NCBI GenBank assembly: GCA_025352085.1
Contig: JANXUA010000055.1
Coordinates: 1-34,330 of the forward strand
Length of the DNA: 34,330 nucleotides
Origin: Caulobacteraceae bacterium
Lineage (GTDB): Bacteria > Pseudomonadota > Alphaproteobacteria > Caulobacterales > Caulobacteraceae
Direction: 5' to 3'
Shown: positions 7,038 through 13,906 of the stretch, one piece after another
How positions within the stretch are numbered: position 1 is the first letter of the stretch
How the letters are laid out: the number at the start of each line of letters is the position of its first letter
Position numbers and translations under genes: made by a program
Notes under the pieces: generated by a model
Seen by the model: only the letters and a program-made list of their open reading frames with translations
What the model was told of the DNA's origin: nothing
Database searches by the model: none

Positions 7038-8555
7038 ATGAATTTGAAAGCGGTCGCGCTCGGCGCGCTTCTTCTGGCGACGGCGCCGGCGGGTCCGGCG
7101 TTCGCGGACGACGCGGCGACGCCCGCCAAGGTCGAAAAGGCCGACGCCAAACCGGTCGACAAGCCCGATCTGCCGCCCCTGCCGGCCGACGCCCACGTCA
7201 AGCAATCGATCCGGCTGGCGGGGCGGGAACTCAACTACACGGCCACCGTCGGCACGATCCCGGTGCGCGACGACAAGGGTAAGCTGACCGGCCAGGTGGT
7301 GTTCACCGCCTACACTGTCGACGGCGCGGAGGTCGCGAACCGGCCGGTGACCTTCGCCTTCAACGGCGGGCCGGGCGCGGCGTCGGTCTATCTCAATCTG
7401 GGCGCGATCGGACCCAAGCGGGTGGCGTTCGGCGCGGCCGGCGACAGTCCGTCCGACCCGCCGCGCCTGATCGACAACGACGGCGCCTGGCTCGATTTCA
7501 CCGATCTGGTGTTCATCGATCCGGTCGGCACGGGTTTTTCCCGCTCCCTGGTCGACGAAGAGGCGACCAAAAAGGCGTTCTGGGCGACCAAGCCGGACAT
7601 TGAATACCTATCGCGCGTCGTCTACGACTGGCTGTTGAAGAACGGTCGCCTGAACTCGCCCAAATTCATCGCCGGCGAGAGCTACGGCGGGTTTCGCGGC
7701 CCGCGCCTGGCCGACTATCTGCAAACCGAGATGGGCGTGGGCGTGAACGGCGTGGTGCTGGTCTCGCCCTATCTGGATTCGGCGACCGGGTTCGATCCGG
7801 CCTTTTCGCCCCTGCCGTTCGTCGTCACCCTCCCGTCCATGGCCGCCGCCAGCCTGGAGCGGCGGGGCGCCTTGACCCTGCAAGCCATGGCGGCGGTCGA
7901 GGCCTATGCGCGCGGCGACTACGCCGTCGATCTGATGAAGGGCCGCACCGATCCTGCGGCGCAGGGCCGCATGGAGGCCAGGATCGTCGAGTTGACCGGC
8001 CTTGATCCGACCTTCGTGCGTCGTTCGGGTGGACGCATTGAGACCCAGGCCTTTCTGCGCGAAGTCTTCCGCGATCAGGGCAAACTCGGCAGCCGCTATG
8101 ATTCCAACGTCACGCAGGACGACCCGTTTCCCTATGCCCCCGAACAGCGCACCGGCGATCCGATCCTGGGCTCGATCATCGCCCCGACCACCTCGGCCAT
8201 GGTCGATTTCGTCACCCGCGTGGTCGGCTGGAAGGTCGAGGGTCGCTACAACGCGCTCAGCGAAATCGTCGCCAAGGGCTGGAACGGCGGCCACGACGAG
8301 CAGGTCGAATCGGTGACCGCCCTGCGCGAGGCGGTGGCGCGGGACCCGAAGATGAAGGTGCTGATCGTCCACGGCTGGGATGATCTGTCCTGCCCCTTCT
8401 TCGCCTCGGTGCTGATCGTCGACCAACTGCCCGCGACGATTGATCCTGGGCGGGTGCAGGTGAAGGAATATCCCGGCGGCCACATGTTCTACAGCCGCTC
8501 CGACAGCCGCCTGGCGTTGCGACGCGATGTGATGGCGATCTATGGCGCGCGTTAG
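7038..8555 (+). CDS. Secreted S10-family serine carboxypeptidase
   Basis: The 505-residue protein has a signal peptide (hydrophobic residues 4-20, cleavage after AFA at 23), a short Lys/Ala/Pro linker, then a peptidase S10 domain. The nucleophile is Ser215 in GESYGG. The oxyanion loop is FAFNGGPGAAS, and the Asp and His are in HGWDDLSCPF (about 449) and YPGGHMF (about 482). These serine carboxypeptidases remove C-terminal residues in the periplasm or outside. The ATG at 7038 is chosen over an upstream in-frame start because the signal peptide begins there. It is divergent from dnaX/SRP RNA and is followed 9 bp later by nudC, probably one transcript although the functions look unrelated. Confidence 0.9.
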   Translation: MNLKAVALGALLLATAPAGPAFADDAATPAKVEKADAKPVDKPDLPPLPADAHVKQSIRLAGRELNYTATVGTIPVRDDKGKLTGQVVFTAYTVDGAEVANRPVTFAFNGGPGAASVYLNLGAIGPKRVAFGAAGDSPSDPPRLIDNDGAWLDFTDLVFIDPVGTGFSRSLVDEEATKKAFWATKPDIEYLSRVVYDWLLKNGRLNSPKFIAGESYGGFRGPRLADYLQTEMGVGVNGVVLVSPYLDSATGFDPAFSPLPFVVTLPSMAAASLERRGALTLQAMAAVEAYARGDYAVDLMKGRTDPAAQGRMEARIVELTGLDPTFVRRSGGRIETQAFLREVFRDQGKLGSRYDSNVTQDDPFPYAPEQRTGDPILGSIIAPTTSAMVDFVTRVVGWKVEGRYNALSEIVAKGWNGGHDEQVESVTALREAVARDPKMKVLIVHGWDDLSCPFFASVLIVDQLPATIDPGRVQVKEYPGGHMFYSRSDSRLALRRDVMAIYGAR

Positions 8556-8564
8556 GAGGTCGTC

Positions 8565-9506
8565 ATGCCCCTGACCGCTTTTACCAACACCTTCGCCGGC
8601 AATCCCCTCGACCGGGCCAGCGATCGTCGCGCGAAGGCGGCGTGGGTGGCCGAGCGACTCGCGGAACCTGGATCGCTGGCGATCGCGATCTGGAACGGTC
8701 GGCCGCTGGTGGAGGACGCCAAAGGCGCGAACGACGGGGCGGCCGGCGTACAGATCGCCTATCTCGCCGCCGAGATGGCGCGGCAATTGTCCGGCGGGCC
8801 GGAACGGTTGCTGTTTCTGGGCCTGTGGCGGGAGACCGCCGTATTTGCGGTCGATCTCGAGGGCGACGCCGACCCCGCCGATGGCCCGCTGCAGGGGCTC
8901 GGGCGATTTGAGGATTTGCGCGCTATCGCCATGCGCTTGCCGAGCGCGGACGCGGCGATCTTCGCCACCGCCAAATCAATGTTCGAATGGCGCCGCAAGC
9001 ACCAGTTCTGTGCGACGTGTGGCGCGCCGTCGGAAGTGGCCGAGGCCGGCTGGAAGCGCATATGCCCCGCCTGCAAGACCGAGCACTTTCCGCGCACCGA
9101 TCCGGTGGTGATCATGCTCGCCGCCAAGGGCGACCGCTGCCTGCTCGGCCGCCAGGCCGTCTGGCCCAAGCATATGTACTCGGCCCTGGCCGGGTTTCTG
9201 GAACCCGGCGAGACCATCGAGGAGGCCTGCGCGCGCGAATTGTTCGAGGAGGCGGCGCTGCGCACGCGCTCGGTGCGCTATCATTCCACCCAGCCTTGGC
9301 CCTATCCATCAACGCTGATGATCGGGCTGATCGCCGAGGTCGAAAACGACGACGCCGTCGCCGATCAGGCCGAGCTCGAAGAGGTGCGCTGGTTCACCCG
9401 CGACGAAGCCCGCGCCATGCTGCGCGGCGACCTGACCGACGCCAAGGCACCGCCGCCCCTGGCCATCGCCCACCAGATCATCAAGGCGTGGGCGGAAGAG
9501 GGCTAA
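8565..9506 (+). CDS. nudC: NAD(H) pyrophosphatase / RNA deNADding Nudix hydrolase
   Basis: The 313-residue protein has the three-part NudC build: an N-terminal domain, a zinc ribbon (Cys149, Cys152, Cys167, Cys170), and a C-terminal Nudix domain. The signature STQPWPYPST at 241-250 matches the SQPWPFP motif that defines the NADH pyrophosphatase branch. These enzymes cleave NAD(H) to NMN(H) and AMP and remove NAD caps from RNA. The Nudix box runs from Gly210 and has the metal-binding RELFEE (224-229). The usual Gly two residues later is Ala231. A strong AGGAGGT site precedes the ATG. Its end overlaps convergent pheA by four bases. Confidence 0.93.
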   Translation: MPLTAFTNTFAGNPLDRASDRRAKAAWVAERLAEPGSLAIAIWNGRPLVEDAKGANDGAAGVQIAYLAAEMARQLSGGPERLLFLGLWRETAVFAVDLEGDADPADGPLQGLGRFEDLRAIAMRLPSADAAIFATAKSMFEWRRKHQFCATCGAPSEVAEAGWKRICPACKTEHFPRTDPVVIMLAAKGDRCLLGRQAVWPKHMYSALAGFLEPGETIEEACARELFEEAALRTRSVRYHSTQPWPYPSTLMIGLIAEVENDDAVADQAELEEVRWFTRDEARAMLRGDLTDAKAPPPLAIAHQIIKAWAEEG

Positions 9507-10354
9507 CCTTGCCCGTCCCTGAACGCGTCCGCCGGGTAGACGCCCAGGACCTCGACGTGATCGCTGAAGAACTTCAGTTCCTCAAGCGCCAGGGCCAGGG
9601 ACGGATCCTCCGGGCGCCCGTCAACTTCGGCATAGAAGAAGGTCGCGGTGAAGGCGCCGTTTTCCATATAACTTTCCAGCTTGGTCATATTGACCCCGTT
9701 GGTGGCAAACCCGCCTAACGCTTTGTACAGGGCGGCGGGAATGTTGCGCACGCGAAAGGCGAAGCTGGTCACGCAACGGACACCCGCTGGCGGCGCGGGC
9801 GGATCACGGTCGGCGGTCATCACCAGAAAACGGGTGGTGTTGTGCGTCTCGTCCTCGATGTCGCGCATGAGAATGGTCAAGCCGTAGATCTCCGCGGCCA
9901 GGGCCGGGGCGATGGCGGCGCGGGTCGGATCGGGATGGGCGGCGAGCGCCATGGCCGAACCGGCGGTGTCGTGCGCCGGCTCGATGGCGACCTTGAGCTT
10001 GCGCAGCAGGCGGCGGCACTGGCCGGCGGCGAACGGCATGCTGATCACCGTGCGCACGTCCTCCAGCTTGGCGCCCGGATTGACCATCAGCTGAAAGTGT
10101 ATCGGCTTGAACAGCTCCTGGATGATGCGCAGGCCCGATGACGGCAACAGATGGTGCACGTCGGCCACCCGCCCGGCGATGGAATTTTCCACCGGAATCA
10201 TCGCCAGCGCGCACTCGCCTGTTTTGACCGCCTCGAAGGCGTCTTCGAACGCCGCGTAGCCGACCGAGGCGTAGTCGGGGAAATAGGCCCGGCAGGCCTC
10301 GTCGCTGTTGGCGCCTGGCTCTCCCTGGAAGGCGATTCGCAAGGCTTGGGTCAT
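9503..10354 (-). CDS. pheA: Prephenate dehydratase
   Basis: The 283-residue enzyme converts prephenate to phenylpyruvate in phenylalanine synthesis. It begins IAFQGEPGANSDEA and has the conserved PVENSIAGRV and the catalytic-region TRF motif in HNTTRFLV (174-176). A C-terminal ACT domain from about residue 193 contains the effector loop GVNMTKLESYM, where phenylalanine feedback is expected. There is no chorismate mutase domain, so it is the monofunctional form typical of alphaproteobacteria. Its ATG overlaps the kdsB stop by four bases (ATGA), so kdsB and pheA form an operon. The 3' end overlaps convergent nudC. Confidence 0.95.
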   Translation of the reverse strand: MTQALRIAFQGEPGANSDEACRAYFPDYASVGYAAFEDAFEAVKTGECALAMIPVENSIAGRVADVHHLLPSSGLRIIQELFKPIHFQLMVNPGAKLEDVRTVISMPFAAGQCRRLLRKLKVAIEPAHDTAGSAMALAAHPDPTRAAIAPALAAEIYGLTILMRDIEDETHNTTRFLVMTADRDPPAPPAGVRCVTSFAFRVRNIPAALYKALGGFATNGVNMTKLESYMENGAFTATFFYAEVDGRPEDPSLALALEELKFFSDHVEVLGVYPADAFRDGQG

Positions 10355-11100
10355 GCTGACGGCGGCTCCGAGATTCGCGCGTGGGCGCGGGCGTTGGCGA
10401 GATCGGCGGGGGTGTCGACTGAAAGGGGCGCGGAAGCGATCACGCTGGCCCAGATCGTGAGGCCCAGCTCCAGCGCGCGCAATTGCTCAAGTTTTTCGCG
10501 CCGCTCCAGCGGCGACGGCGGCGCGGCGGTGAATCGCGCGAGGGCCTCGCGGCGATAGCCGTAGAGGCCGATATGACGCCAGATCGGTCCGTCGCCGTAC
10601 TGGGCCCCGCGGGTGAAATAGAGCGCGCGGCCGCGTGTCGCGTCCTCGGCCAGACTCATCACCGCCTTGACGACGTCGGGGTTGGTCCGGTCCCCCGCGC
10701 TCGCCTCCGGCGCGATGCAGGTGGCGATGTCGCAACTCGCCTCGGCGGCCAGCAGGTCGGCGCAGGCGGCGATGACGTCCGGCGCGACAAACGGCATGTC
10801 GCCCTGCAAATTGATCACCGCGTCATGGCGACCAGCGGGATCAAGCTGCGCCAGCGCCGCGAGGATGCGGTCGGAGCCCGACGGCAGGTCGGGATCGGTC
10901 AGAACCGCTCGCCCGCCGGCCTGGGTGATCGCCTGAACGATGGCCGGGTCGCCGGCGGCGACGGCCACCGGACCGATGTCGGCGGCCTGGGCGCAGCGCA
11001 TCACGCGCACGATCATCGGCACGCCGCCGATATCGGCCAGGGGCTTGCCCGGCAATCGGCTGGCGGCCAGCCGCGCGGGGATGAGGATAATCGGCGTCAT
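10351..11100 (-). CDS. kdsB: CMP-KDO synthetase (3-deoxy-manno-octulosonate cytidylyltransferase)
   Basis: The 249-residue cytidylyltransferase activates KDO with CTP for lipopolysaccharide inner-core synthesis in the cytoplasm. It has the N-terminal nucleotide loop IPARLAASRLPGKPL, then the substrate region LPSGSDRI, the metal-binding NLQGDMPF, and the typical HIGLYGYRREAL and PLERREKLEQLRALE blocks near the C-terminus. All are intact. It is the first gene of a two-gene operon with pheA, a pairing I recognise from other alphaproteobacteria. The region upstream is shared with the divergent cytochrome gene and holds a two-hairpin repeat. Confidence 0.95.
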   Translation of the reverse strand: MTPIILIPARLAASRLPGKPLADIGGVPMIVRVMRCAQAADIGPVAVAAGDPAIVQAITQAGGRAVLTDPDLPSGSDRILAALAQLDPAGRHDAVINLQGDMPFVAPDVIAACADLLAAEASCDIATCIAPEASAGDRTNPDVVKAVMSLAEDATRGRALYFTRGAQYGDGPIWRHIGLYGYRREALARFTAAPPSPLERREKLEQLRALELGLTIWASVIASAPLSVDTPADLANARAHARISEPPSA

Positions 11101-11212
11101 GCTGTATTTGGCTCAAAAGGCTTGTGGCTCGGTCGTGTCTGACCGCCCCCGGTTGCGCCCGCGCCGGTAGCGTGTAAGAGACGCCGACGCAACAAAATGG
11201 CGCGCAACGGCG

Positions 11213-11319
11213 CTAGAGCACGATGACATGAAACAGAACTGACTCGTGTCTGAATCGTGCTCTAGAGTCAAAAATCTAGAGCTTGATTCAAACGCCGATA
11301 CGACGTCATCAAGCTCTAG
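11213..11319. repeat. Two-hairpin intergenic repeat, copy A
   Basis: Two adjacent palindromes fill this stretch. CTAGAGCACGAT (11213-11224) pairs perfectly with ATCGTGCTCTAG (11254-11265). CTAGAGCTTGAT (11276-11287) pairs perfectly with ATCAAGCTCTAG (11308-11319). The first hairpin contains ACAGAAC, also present in copy B at 12534-12657. Elements with CTAGAGC ends are common between alphaproteobacterial genes. This copy lies upstream of the cytochrome c gene. Confidence 0.8.
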
Positions 11320-11364
11320 GGCGTGCTTGGTCAATGCGGGCTGACAAGGGATAAAGAGTTCGAG

Positions 11365-12018
11365 ATGAGCGACCTCAACACCAACAAGATTTTGGGCGCG
11401 GGTCTGGCGACCGCCCTGGTGGTCACCGGTCTGTGGGTCGGGGTCCCGCTGGTCTTCAAGGCGCCCGAAGCGGCGAAGCAGGGCTACGCCATCGCCGTGG
11501 CGGCCGATACGTCGGGCGAGGGCGCGGCGGCGGCCGACACGCCGCCCGATTGGGGCACGGTGCTCAAGACCGCCGATGTCTCCGCCGGCGAAGCCAAAAC
11601 CGCCGTTTGCAAATCGTGCCACGCCTTCGACGCGTCCGGCGCCAACAACATCGGCCCGGGTCTCTACGGCGTCGTCGGCCGCAAGCCCGGATCGCACCCG
11701 GGATTTGCGTATTCGGCGGGCATGAGCGCGTTCGGGGCCAAGCAGCCGGTGTGGGACTATGAGCACATCTATGAATTCCTGCAGGGGCCGCAGAATTATG
11801 TTTCCGGAACGAAGATGACCTACCTGGGCCTCAAAGCGCCCCAGGACCGCATCAATGTGATCGCCTATCTGCACACCCTTGGTTCAAACCTGCCCATTCC
11901 GGCGCCCAGTCCCAAAGCGCCTGCGGCTGCTGCCGGCGCCCCCGCCGCAACTGGCGCTCCCGCTAACGCGGCGGCGGCCGCGGCTCCCGCCGCCGCGCCG
12001 GCCAAGCCGGTCGCCTAG
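11365..12018 (+). CDS. cycM: Membrane-anchored class I cytochrome c (CycM-like)
   Basis: The 217-residue protein has an uncleaved N-terminal anchor (residues 9-31), then a single class I heme domain: CKSCH at 82-86 binds heme covalently and Met151 in SGTKMTYLG is the sixth ligand. This layout is that of CycM/cytochrome c552, which passes electrons from the bc1 complex to the terminal oxidase at the periplasmic face. A C-terminal tail of about 40 residues made almost only of Ala and Pro follows the heme domain; its role is unknown. The start at 11365 puts the anchor at the N-terminus. A thioredoxin-like gene follows 5 bp later. Two related repeats flank the pair. Confidence 0.88.
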   Translation: MSDLNTNKILGAGLATALVVTGLWVGVPLVFKAPEAAKQGYAIAVAADTSGEGAAAADTPPDWGTVLKTADVSAGEAKTAVCKSCHAFDASGANNIGPGLYGVVGRKPGSHPGFAYSAGMSAFGAKQPVWDYEHIYEFLQGPQNYVSGTKMTYLGLKAPQDRINVIAYLHTLGSNLPIPAPSPKAPAAAAGAPAATGAPANAAAAAAPAAAPAKPVA

Positions 12019-12023
12019 ACGTC

Positions 12024-12536
12024 GTGCGCGTGGCGCTGCGACTGACGGCGGTGGCGACCGCACTTTTCGCCATGGCTACCGCAGCCGTTGGCGCCCACGC
12101 GCCGTCGGCCCCGATATCCAGCCTCGTTGAACTGCCGACCCCCCTGCCGGCGCCCTATGACTCTTCGGCGGACGCCGCACGACAGGTCGCGGCCGCCAAG
12201 GCCAGGGCGCGCGCAAGCGGCAAGCTTCTGCTGATCGATCTGGGCGGCAACTGGTGCCCGGACTGCCGCATCCTCGCCGGCTTCATGCAATTGCCGACGA
12301 TCGCCGCCTTCATCGACGCGCATTATGTGGTGGTGATGGTCGACGCCGGACACATGGACCGGAATCTGGATATTCCCGCGCGCTGGGGGGTGAATAGCCT
12401 GGTGGGGGTCCCGAGCGTGCTGATCGTCGATCGCCACGATCACCTGGTCAACGCCGGCCACACCGCGGCATTGGATGACGCCCGATCAATGTCGCCGCAG
12501 GCCCTGACCGATTGGCTGGCGCGCTGGACGCCTTAG
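12024..12536 (+). CDS. Periplasmic thioredoxin-fold protein (WCPDC)
   Basis: The 170-residue protein has an N-terminal signal peptide (to about residue 25, ending VGAHA) and a thioredoxin-like domain with active site WCPDC at 77-81 and the cis-Pro loop GVPSVLIVD. The segment KLLLIDLGGNWCPDCR is like the DUF899/thioredoxin_7 type proteins that act as periplasmic disulfide reductases. The CPDC dipeptide differs from the CGPC of cytosolic thioredoxin. Starting 5 bp after the cytochrome c stop, with a GTG, it is co-transcribed. Keeping the CxxCH cysteines of the cytochrome reduced is an attractive but unproven role. Its TAG stop lies inside the repeat that follows. Confidence 0.82.
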   Translation: MRVALRLTAVATALFAMATAAVGAHAPSAPISSLVELPTPLPAPYDSSADAARQVAAAKARARASGKLLLIDLGGNWCPDCRILAGFMQLPTIAAFIDAHYVVVMVDAGHMDRNLDIPARWGVNSLVGVPSVLIVDRHDHLVNAGHTAALDDARSMSPQALTDWLARWTP

Positions 12537-12657
12537 AGCAGGACGATTTTAGACAGAACCGTCCAAAATCTTAAATCCTGCGCCAGATGCAAAAGCGTCG
12601 AGCCTGATTTAAGCGTTCAGATCTGTTCCGTCTGAACGCGTCGGGCTGTAGGCTAGA
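12534..12657. repeat. Two-hairpin intergenic repeat, copy B (also probable terminator)
   Basis: Related to copy A: TTAGAGCAGGA followed by GATTTTAGAC (12545-12554) and GTCCAAAATC (12561-12570), a 10-bp stem with one mismatch around AGAACC. It is enclosed by GCAGGA (12538-12543) and TCCTGC (12576-12581). The second hairpin pairs GCGTTCAGA (12613-12621) with TCTGAACGC (12631-12639), perfectly. It fills the gap between convergent genes and could end transcription in both directions. Its ends contain the stop codons of both neighbours. Confidence 0.78.
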
Positions 12658-13072
12658 GGCCTTCTTCGCCCGGCGGTGCGAACGTCAGGATGAACCCGGC
12701 GACGACATCCAGCAGGATCATTAGGGTGATCAGCAGGAAGGTGGAGGTGGAGAACTGCGGAACCAGCAGCAGCGCCGCCAGACACATGATGAACAACAAT
12801 ATGGTCAGGGCGTGATTGGCCGCCGCGACGGCCCGACCGGGCGGCGCCTTGAGAAGCTCCACGAACATCACGACCAGGGCGGCGGCGACCAGGAGGTCGG
12901 CGACACTGATCGGCCAGCCATTCCCCGCGGCGCCCCCCAGTGTGAACAGAGGATCGGTCAGACGCGAATGCACCGCTTGCGTGGCGGCGCCGGCGCCGGC
13001 GGCGTCCCAGACGAATACAAAGAAGACGTAGGCGGCAACCGGAAAGGACAGTAGTGGTATAGCGGCGAACAT
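12653..13072 (-). CDS. Small integral membrane protein, unknown function
   Basis: I do not recognise the family. The 139-residue protein has four hydrophobic stretches (about 5-25, 55-75, 85-103 and 108-130), suggesting a four-helix inner-membrane protein, with a short acidic tail PPGEEGL. The gene lies 14 bp downstream of the GT2 glycosyltransferase on the same strand, so it is probably in one operon with it. It may be a partner such as a flippase subunit for a lipid-linked sugar; this is inference from position only. Its stop codon is provided by the adjoining repeat. Confidence 0.7.
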   Translation of the reverse strand: MFAAIPLLSFPVAAYVFFVFVWDAAGAGAATQAVHSRLTDPLFTLGGAAGNGWPISVADLLVAAALVVMFVELLKAPPGRAVAAANHALTILLFIMCLAALLLVPQFSTSTFLLITLMILLDVVAGFILTFAPPGEEGL

Positions 13073-13086
13073 CTACCCTCCTAGAT

Positions 13087-13836
13087 TTAGTCGACGCCAC
13101 CGTGATCGCGAGCGCGTGATCTCAACCAAACCACGCCAGCCAAATCGAAAACGGCCGCCCCCAAGCGACTCCAATTGTTATATTTTGATCGCCCGCTGTG
13201 TCTTTGTCTATGGTTTACAGGCTCAAAAGCGACCCAGAACCCCTCGCGAATCATTAACAAAGGTAAATAACGGTGATTGTGATCGAAAAAAGGGAGTCGC
13301 AAATAGGCGTCCCGGCGGAACGCCTTGAGCCCGCAACCACTGTCGCGGGCGCCGTCGTTCAGCACGCGTCGCCGGACGGCGTTGGCGATTTTGGAGGCCC
13401 AGCGCTTTGACGCCGTGTCGCGCCGTTCGGTCCGCACACCACCGATCAGGCCAAGATCCGGCGGCGCCTCGGCCAGGGCCCGCGCCAGTCTGGGCGCGTC
13501 GACGGGGTCATTCTGCCCGTCGCCATCAAGGGTGATCACGATCGGCGCGCGGGCGGCCAGCACGCCGGTGCGGACGGCCCGGCTCTGGCCGGCGTTGCGC
13601 CGGTGACCCAGGATGCGCAGGTGGGGAATATCGATCGCCGCCCGCGCCAGGCGGGCGCGGGTGTCGTCGGTGCTGCCGTCGTCGACGAACAGGATTTCCA
13701 CCGCCTGGCCTTGAAAGGCCGCGTCAATCTCGCGCGCGAGGGCGTCGGCCGCGCCCTCTTCGTTGAATACCGGCACGACGATAGAATAGGCGGGATCGCG
13801 ATTCGGCGGGCGGCGCGGTGAAGGGTCCAGACTCAT
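13087..13836 (-). CDS. GT2 glycosyltransferase (dolichol/undecaprenyl-phosphate sugar synthase type)
   Basis: The 249-residue protein is a single GT-A domain without membrane helices. It has YSIVVPVFNEE, the nucleotide-sugar motif VDDGSTDDT (51-59), and the metal-binding LDGDGQNDP (103-111). SGCGLKAFRRD and the HRQRHSGRSKYN segment near the C-terminus are typical of DPM1/ArnC-like enzymes that load a sugar on a polyprenyl phosphate. It is divergent from an ArnT-like GT39 enzyme, which would use such a lipid-linked donor. The last 170 bp (13120-13290) are far more AT-rich than the rest of the gene although the protein sequence stays conserved. Confidence 0.9.
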   Translation of the reverse strand: MSLDPSPRRPPNRDPAYSIVVPVFNEEGAADALAREIDAAFQGQAVEILFVDDGSTDDTRARLARAAIDIPHLRILGHRRNAGQSRAVRTGVLAARAPIVITLDGDGQNDPVDAPRLARALAEAPPDLGLIGGVRTERRDTASKRWASKIANAVRRRVLNDGARDSGCGLKAFRRDAYLRLPFFDHNHRYLPLLMIREGFWVAFEPVNHRQRHSGRSKYNNWSRLGAAVFDLAGVVWLRSRARDHGGVD

Positions 13837-13906
13837 GCGTCATCATAGCGGAAAATCGGACGCGCGCGCGGTCCGATCCGACCCGTCTTCATGCTAATGA
13901 AACGAC

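Noticed and set aside
7608-8786. 392-codon minus-strand frame over the S10 peptidase
   Set aside because: Shadow frame rich in His, Gly and Arg with no recognisable domain; the plus strand holds the motifs.
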